Of a DNA stretch of 64,000 bases, positions 19,809 to 28,772 are shown in pieces. Made by a program: the position numbers and the translations under genes. This DNA is from NCEH01 sp043195095. Its GTDB lineage: Bacteria; Pseudomonadota; Alphaproteobacteria; Rhizobiales; Xanthobacteraceae. The notes below the pieces were generated by a model. The model had not been told where the DNA came from and did not search any database. It saw nothing but the letters and a program-made list of their open reading frames with translations. Position 1 is the stretch's first letter. Each line of letters begins with the position of its first letter. The stretch lies in assembly GCF_043195095.1 (NCBI RefSeq), contig NZ_JBAFWN010000003.1; one strand, given 5' to 3'.

Positions 19809-20720
19809 TTAGTGCGTTGAGCCCGGATGTTTTCCGAAGCGGCTCGCAACGTGATCGATGAAACTGCGCAGCGTTTGCGTCGGCGGGCGTGTCGCAGCGA
19901 ACAGAATATGCAGGGCGCGCGTGGGCGTTTCATAATCGGGCAAGACCTGCACCAACCGACCTGCCGCGAGGTCGTCCGCCAGGATCAGGTTGGCCTGCAG
20001 AATGATGCCTTGCCCGTCCAGCGCGGCTGCCTGCAGCACACGCGCGTCGTTCACCTGAAACCTGCTGCGCACCCGGACCTTGTGAACCTGCCCCTCCTTG
20101 TCGAAGCGCCATTCGGAGAATGACTGCCCGGAGGCGAAGACGAAGCCGAGGCAGTCATGCCCAACCAGGTCCGCAGGCGTTCGTGGCGTGCCCCGGGTGG
20201 CAAGATAGCTGGGTGAGGCGCATGCGATTAATTGGTAGGGAACGAGCGCGCGGGAGGTAAGTTCGGAATCCTTGAGCGGCCCGAGGCGGATGACGGCGTC
20301 ATACCCTTCTCCCACCACATCGACGTAGCGGTCGGTCAGGTCGAGTGCGATCTCGACCTGCGGGTAGATCCGCAGAAAGCCCGATATGAGGGGCGCGAGG
20401 GCGATGCTGCCGAAGGTCACCGGCGCGCTGACGCGCAACCGTCCGCGCGGGGTGGTGCTGGACTCGCGGGCGGTGGCTTCCGCCGCCTCGACCTCGTCAA
20501 GCACCACGCGGCAGCTCTCATAGAAAGTCTGTCCGATTGCGGTCAGGCTCTGGCGCCGGGTCGATCGTTGGAGGAGCTGCGCACCAAGCCGTTCTTCAAG
20601 GAAGCTCACATGCTTGCCGACCATCTGGGATGAGATACCGAGTGCGGTCCCCGCCGCGGTGAAGGAACCGAGATCCGCTGCTTTCACAAAGACAGCCATG
20701 CTGGTGAGACGATCCATCAT
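19809..20720 (-). CDS. LysR-family regulator
   Basis: A 303-residue LysR protein of the AaeR/DmlR-like group. HTH at residues about 4-60 (SMAVFVKAADLGSFTAAGTALGISSQMVGKHVSFLEERLG), ligand domain after it. It is divergent from the YciI/NIPSNAP gene pair across 108 bases, the usual arrangement for a LysR activator and its target. No cofactor can be read. The 200 bases between it and the monooxygenase hold no gene I recognise. Confidence 0.9.
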   Translation of the reverse strand: MMDRLTSMAVFVKAADLGSFTAAGTALGISSQMVGKHVSFLEERLGAQLLQRSTRRQSLTAIGQTFYESCRVVLDEVEAAEATARESSTTPRGRLRVSAPVTFGSIALAPLISGFLRIYPQVEIALDLTDRYVDVVGEGYDAVIRLGPLKDSELTSRALVPYQLIACASPSYLATRGTPRTPADLVGHDCLGFVFASGQSFSEWRFDKEGQVHKVRVRSRFQVNDARVLQAAALDGQGIILQANLILADDLAAGRLVQVLPDYETPTRALHILFAATRPPTQTLRSFIDHVASRFGKHPGSTH

Positions 20721-20828
20721 TCCAAACTGCCGGTTTCAAATCATGAAAGATTTCGTCTCCTAATAACTCTGGTGCGTCAACCTATCTGTTTCTCAGTCGC
20801 AGACGATCATACCGACCAGGAGACGAGA

Positions 20829-21164
20829 ATGCCTTTCTTTATCGCAATCATGGCACATCCAGACGGAGATGGATGGAACTGTCACCTCGCTGCCCATGTG
20901 GCCTACCTCAAGGACCTCGTCGCGGCGGGCCGCTTACGGGCATCCGGCCCCCTGATTGGCACGCCGCACCGATCCGGCTTTCTGATTTTCACCGTTCCTG
21001 ATCGCGCTAAAGTCGAGGCGCTCGTGGCAGCGGATCCGTTCGCCGTCGCGGGTCTCATCGAGAACGTGACGATTACCGAATGGGACCCGCTCTTCGGTGC
21101 TTTCGCGGCGGAGTCTTCCGGGCATCTCCCCGGGCTCCAAGCCCCTTTGCCGTTGGAGGTCTGA
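20829..21164 (+). CDS. YciI-family protein
   Basis: A 111-residue YciI/YCII-like protein of the dimeric alpha-beta barrel fold. The family His is in CHLAAHVAYLKDL, and the conserved acidic and beta regions follow (GPLIGTPHRSGFLIF). Members include a chlorohydrolase-like enzyme and many of unknown role. ATG 20829 follows a GGAGACGAGA ribosome site; the frame extends upstream without support. A NIPSNAP gene follows after three bases. Confidence 0.85.
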   Translation: MPFFIAIMAHPDGDGWNCHLAAHVAYLKDLVAAGRLRASGPLIGTPHRSGFLIFTVPDRAKVEALVAADPFAVAGLIENVTITEWDPLFGAFAAESSGHLPGLQAPLPLEV

Positions 21165-21167
21165 ACG

Positions 21168-21776
21168 ATGCGCGAATTCTACGAACTCACGACACTGGCG
21201 TTTCCACTTCTTTCTGCGTCGGAGGTTGCGAAGGCTGCGCGGGTCTGGGTCTCGATGCCCGATGCCGCCGGCACCCTGTTGGGTTGCTGGCGCACGGAGA
21301 TTGGCCCACTCGGACGCATGCTGATCTTGCGCCGCTTCGATGACGCAGACGCCCTGCAACGGGAGCGGCACCGCGCGCTATCGAGTGCCAATCCGTTCAA
21401 CGCTGGCGGCGTGATAACGGCGCTGGAGATGGACAGCTACAGCCCCTTTCCCTTCCTGCCGCCGGCGCGAGCCGCCGCCCATGACGCGGTCTACGAATTC
21501 CGTACCTACAAGCTAAAACCTGGAGGCCTTCCGCCGACGCTCGCCGGCTGGGAAGCCGCGATCGCGCCGGCTCGGGACTACACGGCGCACCTGATGATCA
21601 ACATGTATGCACTCGACGGGCCGCCCCGGATTACCCACGTCTGGGGGTTCGATAGCCTCGCACAGCGTGCAGCGTTGCGAACCGCCGCCTACTCCGCGGG
21701 AATCTGGCCGCCGAAGGGGGGGCCGGAAAACATCCTCGAGGCGATTTCGGTCATTGCACTGCCCGAGGGCGAGTGA
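21168..21776 (+). CDS. NIPSNAP-family protein
   Basis: A 202-residue protein with two NIPSNAP (dimeric alpha-beta barrel) halves, each beginning with the family motif (MREFYELTTLAFP and VYEFRTYKLKPGGLPP). Members are often found in oxidative or aromatic catabolic clusters; the biochemical role is not settled. It is co-transcribed with the YciI gene and presumably controlled by the divergent LysR protein. Confidence 0.85.
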   Translation: MREFYELTTLAFPLLSASEVAKAARVWVSMPDAAGTLLGCWRTEIGPLGRMLILRRFDDADALQRERHRALSSANPFNAGGVITALEMDSYSPFPFLPPARAAAHDAVYEFRTYKLKPGGLPPTLAGWEAAIAPARDYTAHLMINMYALDGPPRITHVWGFDSLAQRAALRTAAYSAGIWPPKGGPENILEAISVIALPEGE

Positions 21777-21940
21777 GCTAACCACTGCTTTCGGACGGGG
21801 CGCCGAATGCACGCAAACCGATAGCTTACGGCGAAGCCGTGGTAGTGAGTACGGGTCGGAATATCCGCTTTGCCCTGAGCAGCCATTCGCCCCGCGGATC
21901 AGAACACGCAGGATGCGAGCGAAGCGGACCTTGGTCTTGA

Positions 21941-22396
21941 TCAGGCGCCGGCCTTGCGAGGGCGTTTGAGCGTCAGAAGCTCGGTGACATCCTTCAGTTC
22001 TTCTGCCGACGAGATGCCGATCTTCAGCCACTTGCCATCTCGATATGTCTCCGCCTCATCATAAAGCGCCATGAGGCGGGGACTCAGGCTATCGCGCCGC
22101 GCCTCAACCTTCTCCCGCTCTGCCCCTCCCAACACGACTACGGCAGAGAAGGCCCGGTATTCGGGCAGGAACGTACAGAACGCCTTGGATTTCTTGTAGC
22201 GCAGGGACCAGCCGTGCTTCTTGCCGCCATAAATCCAATCGGGAGTGAAAACGCCGGGATATGTTACCTTGATCCAATCCCGCAACGTGACCCACTGCTT
22301 GAACGCGTCCGGCCCCATCCAGTCGCGGATAGTCGTATCGTCTGGCGGCGCTGATTTGTCGGTGATCCGGCTTCCGGCCTGGGGCGAATATTCCAT
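21941..22396 (-). CDS. DUF3788 protein
   Basis: A 151-residue soluble protein matching DUF3788: WVTLRDWIKVTYPGVFTPDW, YGGKKHGWSLRYKKSKAFC and the C-terminal YRDGKWLKIGI. No enzyme activity is known for the family; the fold is thought to resemble YdhG/DUF1801-like proteins. It stands alone, convergent with the NIPSNAP gene. Confidence 0.75.
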   Translation of the reverse strand: MEYSPQAGSRITDKSAPPDDTTIRDWMGPDAFKQWVTLRDWIKVTYPGVFTPDWIYGGKKHGWSLRYKKSKAFCTFLPEYRAFSAVVVLGGAEREKVEARRDSLSPRLMALYDEAETYRDGKWLKIGISSAEELKDVTELLTLKRPRKAGA

Positions 22397-22570
22397 GCAG
22401 CAATCCCTCGTCGCCGTGAGAGCATCGCAAATTCAACAAGGATGGGAAAGGGTTATGAACTCTCGGTGGGCGTCGCACCGGGAATGGTCAGCAAAGGAGT
22501 AGCATCCTGCCGCCCGCGGCCTTTTACACATCGGGCTGCAAGACGGCGGTTCTCCGCGTTGTTTGGTGGC

Positions 22571-22675
22571 GAGGCGGTGATCGGCGGCAATATCGCGCCA
22601 TAGAGGGCAATCGGCGGCAAATGGCGGACCGGAGACGAAGAAGCGGAGAACAACATCTACGCTATAGCCTCCAAA
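22571..22675 (+). repeat. Degenerate repeat, copy A
   Basis: One of five copies of a short element. The conserved core begins TGGCGG at 22622 and reads, in one frame, as WRTGDEEAENNIYAIAS. The preceding 50 bases match copy B (tATCGCrCyA, AGAGGrCAATCG). The rest of the 22397-22825 gap holds no gene I recognise. Confidence 0.6.
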
Positions 22676-22825
22676 ACTAATGCGATAGGCAATGGCGCAA
22701 AAGCGGTGCAGTCAGACGGCTACAACAACATTCAAAGACGATCTCCTTCATCGTTGCAGAAAGGCCTATCATTTCGCCGTACCGGTCCTCGGCGTTTTCG
22801 TTCCAAACCCGTGTCTGATGGCGCT

Positions 22826-23368
22826 TTAGCTTGTCTCTATTAGGCGCTCAAAGACGCTCTCCACGTCGTCGAGAAAAGCACTCCATTCCCCGTCTTCATC
22901 TATGCCGACAATGCGCAGCAGGAAGAGTCCCTCGACTGCCAGCAGGGCGACCCGGGCTGCCTGGGCATCGCTCGTTCCACCGCCCAGGCGCTCGAACATG
23001 GAGCGGTACCACTGGCGGGTTTCCATGATGTTTTGCGGGTTCTGGATGTAGGCGATCATCAGCCCGGCCATCTTGGCGTTCATGGCCGCCTGCGAACTGC
23101 GCATGACCTTGATGTACTTTCGGACCAGATCGGCCGGCGGAACGTCGTCGATTTCACCCAGAAGTTCATCGAACCCGTGCGTCCATCTTTCGATCAGCGC
23201 GCGGACCAGGTCGTCTTTCGATGAGAACGAGTACTGGACGCCGCCTTTCGAGATGCCGGCTGCCCTGGCCAAGGCATCGATGGTCAGGCCGGCTGCGCCT
23301 TCGCTGCGAACGATCCCTTCCGCGATTTCGAGCAATCCCTCACGCGTGATCATCGGTTTTCTGCCCAA
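22826..23368 (-). CDS. TetR-family regulator (SmvR-like)
   Basis: A 180-residue TetR protein with an intact HTH (GLLEIAEGIVRSEGAAGLTIDALARAAGISKGGVQYSF). It is divergent from an SmvA-like MFS exporter across 82 bases that include a perfect palindrome, the classic layout of a drug-exporter repressor. The resemblance to SmvR is by arrangement and general sequence, so the symbol is left open. Confidence 0.88.
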   Translation of the reverse strand: MGRKPMITREGLLEIAEGIVRSEGAAGLTIDALARAAGISKGGVQYSFSSKDDLVRALIERWTHGFDELLGEIDDVPPADLVRKYIKVMRSSQAAMNAKMAGLMIAYIQNPQNIMETRQWYRSMFERLGGGTSDAQAARVALLAVEGLFLLRIVGIDEDGEWSAFLDDVESVFERLIETS

Positions 23369-23404
23369 CGCCTCGCTCCTCCATCACCGACAGTTATTGA
23401 AATC

Positions 23405-23414
23405 CATACGTATG
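23405..23414. promoter_or_regulatory. TetR operator palindrome CATACGTATG
   Basis: A perfect 10-bp palindrome in the AT-rich 82-base intergenic region between the divergent TetR and MFS genes, 36 bases before the exporter start. Position and symmetry fit a repressor site acting on both promoters. Confidence 0.55.
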
Positions 23415-23450
23415 TATTTATATTAGCGAGCGCAATCCTTGTTCAGGTGA

Positions 23451-24974
23451 ATGATGCCGTCCGCTTCTCTCCCAGCCAACCGCTGGTTTGTCCTCGTTGC
23501 TGTCATGCTGGCCTTCCTCCCGGTCGTCCTCGACATGACAATCCTGCATGTCGCCGTCCCGACGCTGACGCAATCGCTGAATGCTTCCGGCACCGAAGTG
23601 CTGTGGATCATCGACATCTACCCGCTGCTCATGGCAGGGCTTCTGGTCCCGATGGGCACGCTCGCAGACCGGGTGGGCAATCGCAAAATCCTGCTCATCG
23701 GCCTTGTCACCTTCGCGGTTGCCTCGGCATTCGCCGCCTTTGCGCAAAGCCCCGCCATGCTGATTGCCGCGCGCGTGCTTCTGGCTCTGGGCGGCTCGAT
23801 GATCATGCCATGCGTGCTGGGCCTTATCCGCAAGACCTTCGAAGATGAGGGCGAGCGCGCCATGGCCCTCGGCCTTTGGGGCATGGTCGGAGCCGCCGGC
23901 GCCGCGGTCGGGCCGCTCGTCGGCGGCGCGCTTCTGGAGCACTTCTGGTGGGGCTCGGTCTTCCTGGTCAATGTGCCGGTCATGCTGGTGGTCGCCCCGG
24001 CCTGTTATCTCCTGCTCCCGCGCATCGAACAGACGACGCCCGGCAAGTGGGCGATCGGCCAGGCGCTGCTGCTGATCGCCGGCATGATATCACTCGTCTA
24101 TGGCATCAAGGCCGGGTTCGGCGGCAAGCAGCCTCTGCCGATCATAATCCTCGTCCTTGTCTTCGGCCTTGCGGCTCTGGCGCTGTTCGTGCGCAAGCAA
24201 CTTCGCTCGTCCAAGCCGATGCTGGACCTGTCGCTCTTGTCTCATCCCGCGATCGTCGCCGGCCTGATCATGGCCCTCGTCGCATCGGGCGCGCTGGCCG
24301 GCGTCGAGCTGACGCTGGCGCAGGAATTGCAATATGTGCTGGTCAAGACACCGCTGCAGGCCGGCATTTTCATGATCCCGATCATGGCGGCGGCAGCCAT
24401 AGGCGGCCCAGTCGCGGGCTATCTGTCCAACCGGTTCGGATTGCGGCTGGTCGCCACGCTTTCGCTTGCGATCTCGGCAGGTGCGCTGGCGTTTCTCGCG
24501 CAAAGCGACTTCCACGATCCGGGTTTCCTTGTTCCGTTCGCGCTTGCCGCTCTCGGGCTCACGCTCAGCATCGCACTGACGGCCTCGTCGATCGCCATCA
24601 TGGGTTCCATTGATGCCAGCAAGGGCGGCGCTGCGGGCTCGCTGGAGGCGACGGGTTATGAGCTGGGCACCGGTCTCGGGATCACCCTCTTCGGCGTCTT
24701 CATGTCGAGGGCATATAGTCGCGCCATCGACTTACCCGCCAACCTGTCACAGGCCTTGGCCGACCAGGCCTCCCGCACGATCGGTGATGCCTATATCGTC
24801 GCCAGCGCGCTCCCGGGTGAGCAGGGCGCGCTCTTGATCGAGGCCGGCAAGGCTGCCTTCACCCAAACGCACACGGTCCTCCTGACGACGGCTGGCGTGG
24901 TGATCGCGGCGCTGGCGGTCGTGATATTCTTCACCCTCGCCGGGTATCGCACAGTGTCCACTGCACATCATTGA
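23451..24974 (+). CDS. MFS drug exporter, DHA2 family (SmvA-like)
   Basis: A 507-residue membrane protein with 14 predicted helices, the DHA2 drug:H+ antiporter size. Motif D1 is LDMTILHVAVPTL in helix 1, motif A is GTLADRVGNRK, and motif C lies around GMVGAAGAAVGPLVGG. SmvA proteins export methyl viologen and cationic biocides; that substrate range is inferred from the DMTILHVA segment. A divergent TetR repressor gene supports inducible efflux. A GNAT gene follows. Confidence 0.88.
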   Translation: MMPSASLPANRWFVLVAVMLAFLPVVLDMTILHVAVPTLTQSLNASGTEVLWIIDIYPLLMAGLLVPMGTLADRVGNRKILLIGLVTFAVASAFAAFAQSPAMLIAARVLLALGGSMIMPCVLGLIRKTFEDEGERAMALGLWGMVGAAGAAVGPLVGGALLEHFWWGSVFLVNVPVMLVVAPACYLLLPRIEQTTPGKWAIGQALLLIAGMISLVYGIKAGFGGKQPLPIIILVLVFGLAALALFVRKQLRSSKPMLDLSLLSHPAIVAGLIMALVASGALAGVELTLAQELQYVLVKTPLQAGIFMIPIMAAAAIGGPVAGYLSNRFGLRLVATLSLAISAGALAFLAQSDFHDPGFLVPFALAALGLTLSIALTASSIAIMGSIDASKGGAAGSLEATGYELGTGLGITLFGVFMSRAYSRAIDLPANLSQALADQASRTIGDAYIVASALPGEQGALLIEAGKAAFTQTHTVLLTTAGVVIAALAVVIFFTLAGYRTVSTAHH

Positions 24975-24997
24975 CAGGCTTTCCCAGAGTATCGGAC

Positions 24998-25609
24998 ATG
25001 CAGATCATTGAAACCGAGCGCCTGATCCTCAGGCCCTTCCGGGAGGGCGACGCAGCGGATCTCTTCGCTTATCTGCGCGCGCCCACGGCCCGCTGCTTCC
25101 TCTCACTCACGCTGGCAGATCTGGCCGAGGCTGAGGCGAAGGTCAGGAAACGCGCGCTCGACGAGGGCTGCGTGGCGATATGCCTGAAGCAGACCGGTCA
25201 GGTCATCGGTGATCTGTTCGGCGGGGGTGGAGAGGGTGAGGAGGACGAGACGGCCTCGGTCGGCTGGAACCTCAATCCGCAATTCGGTGGTCAGGGATAT
25301 GCGTTCGAAGCCGCAAGGGCCCTGCTCGACGATCTTTTCCGGGCAAAGGGCTTTCGCCGAATTTATGCCTATGTCGAAGATCACAACAAGCCCTCGCAGC
25401 GCCTCTGCGAAAAGCTTGGTATGCGCCGGGAAGGCGTGTTCATCGAGTTCGTATCATTCACCAATGACGATGCAGGCAATCCGATCTACGAAAACACCAT
25501 GCAATACGCCATCCTGCGCCGCGAGTGGACGTCTGGTGCTACAGCAATTGGTCAACCGCTTGGCATGACCGGCGTCGCAGGCGCCGAGACGTCGAGCAGT
25601 GGCACATAA
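24998..25609 (+). CDS. GNAT-family N-acetyltransferase (RimJ/RimL-like)
   Basis: A 203-residue acetyltransferase. It opens with ETERLILRPFREGDA, typical of RimJ/RimL-type GNATs, and has the acetyl-CoA loop in NPQFGGQGYAFEAARALLDDLF and the end-motif NKPSQRLCEKLGMRREG. The acceptor is unknown. ATG 24998 is chosen over a TTG at 24971 that overlaps the stop of the exporter. It is probably co-expressed with the exporter. Confidence 0.85.
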   Translation: MQIIETERLILRPFREGDAADLFAYLRAPTARCFLSLTLADLAEAEAKVRKRALDEGCVAICLKQTGQVIGDLFGGGGEGEEDETASVGWNLNPQFGGQGYAFEAARALLDDLFRAKGFRRIYAYVEDHNKPSQRLCEKLGMRREGVFIEFVSFTNDDAGNPIYENTMQYAILRREWTSGATAIGQPLGMTGVAGAETSSSGT

Positions 25610-25640
25610 ACGGCGGTGTTTGACGGGGTGGGTATAGATT

Positions 25641-25747
25641 AGGCGACGGCGGTCGGCAGCTATATCGCACTACAGAGGACAATCGACGAGGTTTGGCGGG
25701 CCATGCCCGATGAAGATGAGCACCATGCCTACTCAATAGCCCTCTAA
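25641..25747 (+). repeat. Degenerate repeat, copy B
   Basis: The best preserved copy. From 25654 the forward frame reads through SYIALQRTIDEVWRA and then MPDEDEHHAYSIAL, ending in TAA at 25745-25747, which suggests the 3' end of an old gene. The core TGGCGGGCC starts at 25694. The remaining bases up to 25952 hold nothing recognisable. Confidence 0.65.
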
Positions 25748-25952
25748 AAACAAACGTTGCGTATTCCGGTGATGGGCTATTTTCTAAACGGTTAGGCCTT
25801 GAGGAAAGTGGTCGGTCGACTGCCGGAGAGCCAATATGCCGAAGCGACCATTAGGTTGCCTATGGTGATGCCGTTTTCAACCAGAGTCGGCCCTTCCCGA
25901 ATGCCCCCCGATGACCGCTCTGGATTAGAGCCGCCGTACGCGCGGCGAACCT

Positions 25953-26786
25953 TTATGACAGCCGCAGGGCCGCCGCTCCAATCGCGATGATGAAGACGCC
26001 TACCACTTTGGCCGTGCCGACTCTCTCGCGGAGGAACAAGGCGGCAATGGCGACACCGAACAGGATCGAAGTTTCGCGCAACGCCGCTACTACGGCCACC
26101 GGCGCCACGGTCATCGCCCAGAGCGCCAAGCCATAGGAACCGATTGTGCCGGCTCCGCCCACTAATCCAAGTTGCCAATTCTGTCGGCCGTAGTGGAGGA
26201 ATGCCCGGTGTCGCGTCGCGAGCGTCCATCCGCCCAACACGAGTCCGGTTAGCAGAAATATCCACAAGGTATACGAGGATGGCGCTCCTGAGCGCCGTAC
26301 GCCGATCCCGTCGATCAGCGTATACCCGGCGATGACGATGGCGTTGCCAAGTGAGAGGGCAACCCCGGCTTTGCTCGCCTGTCGCGCAGCACTCGCCATG
26401 CTGAGGATACCTATGCAAATGGTGCCGACGCCGAGCCAAGCGGATCGCGATAACGGCTCGCCCATCAGGGCGAGGCTAGCCAAGGCAACCAACAGCGGTG
26501 CCGTTCCGCGCATCAGCGGATAGGCGAGGCTCATGTCGGCCACACGGTAGGTTCGTGCCACGAGCACGAAATAGGCAACCTGCAAGATCGTCGATACCGC
26601 TATGAACGGCCAGCTTGCCGGCAACGGGCGTGGAAGAAATGGCAGCCCTGCCACTGCGATCAGGGCTGCAGATGCCGTTACGAGTATCGTGGTAAGAAGA
26701 GTGTCGCCGCCCCGCTTCACGATCGCATTCCATGAGGCGTGGAGGGCTGCGGCTAGCAACACGATAGCAAAGACGGTCATGCTCAT
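25953..26786 (-). CDS. EamA/DMT-family transporter
   Basis: A 277-residue membrane protein with about ten helices in two EamA repeats (LLAAALHASWNAIVKRGGD in the first; WQLGLVGGAGTIGSYGLAL and VGTAKVVGVFIIAIGAAAL in the second). The drug/metabolite transporter superfamily exports amino acids, nucleosides or metabolites; the substrate here cannot be told. It stands alone between repeats. Confidence 0.85.
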   Translation of the reverse strand: MSMTVFAIVLLAAALHASWNAIVKRGGDTLLTTILVTASAALIAVAGLPFLPRPLPASWPFIAVSTILQVAYFVLVARTYRVADMSLAYPLMRGTAPLLVALASLALMGEPLSRSAWLGVGTICIGILSMASAARQASKAGVALSLGNAIVIAGYTLIDGIGVRRSGAPSSYTLWIFLLTGLVLGGWTLATRHRAFLHYGRQNWQLGLVGGAGTIGSYGLALWAMTVAPVAVVAALRETSILFGVAIAALFLRERVGTAKVVGVFIIAIGAAALRLS

Positions 26787-26936
26787 TCAGCTATCGATAA
26801 AGGTCTGCGCCGCGCCTGTCTGTGGAGAAATCCCGCCAGTTGGGATGCACGGGCTTTTCTCTAGACTCGATCGCTTTGGTGGCTGCCGTCACCGGCAGCA
26901 AACCTAGTTTCCCGAAAATGGAACGACCTCAGACCA

Positions 26937-27070
26937 TTGAATTTTCGCGCAGGTGTTTGGATGCGGTGCTCCTCGCCGGCGACGCGGCGCACATCCGTTC
27001 CCCTCGGCGGCCAAAGCCGCCTGGCGCTGGACGCCATCAGCCCAAAGTTAGAGCACGGATCGATCCGCGT
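26937..27070 (+). pseudogene. Fragment of a class A flavin monooxygenase
   Basis: One frame reads CLDAVLLAGDAAHIRSP, the GD motif of PHBH-class monooxygenases. After a one-base shift, the next frame reads PLGGQSRLALDAISPKLEHG, its normal continuation. Both ends of the gene are absent. The rest of 26787-27361 holds repeat copy C and no intact gene. Confidence 0.7.
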
Positions 27071-27213
27071 GCTGAATTCGGACATACGAATGTCCCTTAA
27101 GGGTCGCGTCGTTCGCTGTAGGAACGGCAGGAAAGCTTCGCTCCCGATTCCGCTATGTCTATGTCCGACGCTGATCAAGGCGAATGAACCTGTGGCGTGT
27201 GACCGGGGGTGTT

Positions 27214-27253
27214 TGGCGGGACCCTGATAAGCACCGCGTCTACTCCGTAGCCC
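27214..27253 (+). repeat. Degenerate repeat, copy C
   Basis: TGGCGGGACCCTGATAAGCA and the following bases match the core of the other copies and read WRDPDKHRVYSVA in the conserved frame. It has a deletion relative to copies B and E and lacks the upstream part. Confidence 0.5.
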
Positions 27254-27361
27254 ATTATAGCCCAACTAAACAGGCACTGCCTGGATCCTTTGCCGAGATC
27301 GGCCGCGAAACAGATGTCGGCTGTTGACCCGCCGCGGCCAAGTGAGCAACAGAGCCGATTG

Positions 27362-28021
27362 TCAATCTAATAGACACCCGGCTGTCGCACCGACAACCTC
27401 CAGCTTATTCATATAGGCACAGAGCATGTCGGCCATGGCATTGGCAAATGTGCTGATCTCGGCATCCGTTCTGGACGTTTCGGAAAATTCCTTTGCGACC
27501 GCGGTCATCGTTGTGATGACTAGGTCGCCGGCCAGTCGCCGGGTCGCATCCGAAGCGCCCGGAAGCATTTCTCGCATGAACATTTCAACGATACGGTCAC
27601 CTTCGGAATGGATCTCCTCTGCCTCGGGAGCATCCCGATAGAGCGGTGCGGCATCGTCCAGGGCGACGCGAAGCGCCGCTTCCTCCACCTCGGACCGGAC
27701 GAAGGAATGGACCAGAGTTCGCAGCCGGGAGAGCGGCGGCATTGCGGGATCACCAAGGATCGTACCCCACTGCTCAGTCGTCTGTCGCCATTCGTCGGCC
27801 TGCAGCCGGAACAGGATCGCCGCCTTGTTCGGGAAGTATTGGTAGAGCGACCCGACGCTGACACCAGCCTTCTCGGCGACCCGCGCGGTGGTGAAACGCT
27901 GCGCTCCCTCTGTCGCCAGAACCTGAACAGCGGCCTCTAGAATCGCCGAGACCAGCTCGGTCGAGCGAGCCTGCTTGGGCTGTTTTCGCGAGGAAATTCT
28001 TTGGGTTGTGCAATTTGCCAT
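27362..28021 (-). CDS. TetR-family regulator
   Basis: A 219-residue TetR protein beginning MANCTTQRISSRKQPKQARS, with the HTH in VSAILEAAVQVLATEGAQRFTTARVAEKAGVSVGSLYQYF. A longer start at 28090 would run into the operator region, so ATG 28021 is preferred. It is divergent from the O-methyltransferase/siderophore-interacting-protein/MFS operon and is likely its repressor. Confidence 0.87.
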   Translation of the reverse strand: MANCTTQRISSRKQPKQARSTELVSAILEAAVQVLATEGAQRFTTARVAEKAGVSVGSLYQYFPNKAAILFRLQADEWRQTTEQWGTILGDPAMPPLSRLRTLVHSFVRSEVEEAALRVALDDAAPLYRDAPEAEEIHSEGDRIVEMFMREMLPGASDATRRLAGDLVITTMTAVAKEFSETSRTDAEISTFANAMADMLCAYMNKLEVVGATAGCLLD

Positions 28022-28045
28022 GGGGTGCGCCTGGAATGCGATTAG

Positions 28046-28071
28046 AAAATGCGACGAAACAATCGTATTTT
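28046..28071. promoter_or_regulatory. Inverted repeat between TetR and methyltransferase genes
   Basis: AAAATGCGA (28046-28054) and TCGTATTTT (28063-28071) form 9-bp arms with one mismatch around an 8-base spacer. The site sits in the 91-base divergent gap, as expected of a TetR operator. Confidence 0.5.
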
Positions 28072-28112
28072 GATTTCCAAGACGGAACAACGCTTTTTAG
28101 ACAGGACGCTCA

Positions 28113-28769
28113 ATGACCACCCTAGACACCGCGCCGGTCGCGCTCCTCCTGGATCGGCTGTTCGCACAAGCCGATGCGGCGACAAGCCCGGCCATGGCTG
28201 CCCTCTCGCGTGAAGAGCGGGACCGGTTGATGCACAGCAAGACCGAATACCTTCACTTCTATGGGATAATGAAGGATCTGTGGCTGCCGGTCTCGCGCGA
28301 AACCGGAACGCTGCTCTACATGCTGGCCCACAGCATAGGTGCCCACAACATCATCGAATACGGCGCCTCCTTCGGCATATCGACGCTGCATCTGGCAGCG
28401 GCGCTGCGCGACAATGGCGGCGGGCACCTGATCACCAGCGAGTTCGAGCCCTCGAAGGTGGTGCGCGCCCGCCAGCACCTGACGGAAGGCGGCCTGATCG
28501 ACCTGGTGGAGATCCGGGAGGGCGACGCCCTCAAGACGCTGAGCACCGGCTTGCCCGACAGCGTCGACCTTCTGCTGCTCGACGGGGCGAAGGCGCTTTA
28601 TCCCGACATCCTGGGGCTGGTGGAAAGCCGCCTAAGGCCAGGTGCGCTTGTTGTCGCCGACAATGCCGATTTCTGCCCGGAATACCTGCAGCGCGTGCGT
28701 GCCCCGGGCGGCGGCTACATGTCGGTGCCGTTCGCCCAGGATGTCGAACTGTCGATGCGGGTGGGCTGA
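28113..28769 (+). CDS. SAM-dependent O-methyltransferase-like protein
   Basis: A 218-residue class I methyltransferase. The SAM-binding loop is EYGASFGISTLHLAAAL (about residue 80), and the acidic post-III motif is LLLLDGAKALYPDIL, similar to CmcI/O-methyltransferase family 3. The acceptor is unknown. It leads a four-gene set with a siderophore-interacting reductase (3-base gap), a truncated epimerase and an MFS transporter, under the likely control of the divergent TetR protein. Confidence 0.85.
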   Translation: MTTLDTAPVALLLDRLFAQADAATSPAMAALSREERDRLMHSKTEYLHFYGIMKDLWLPVSRETGTLLYMLAHSIGAHNIIEYGASFGISTLHLAAALRDNGGGHLITSEFEPSKVVRARQHLTEGGLIDLVEIREGDALKTLSTGLPDSVDLLLLDGAKALYPDILGLVESRLRPGALVVADNADFCPEYLQRVRAPGGGYMSVPFAQDVELSMRVG

Positions 28770-28772
28770 ACC

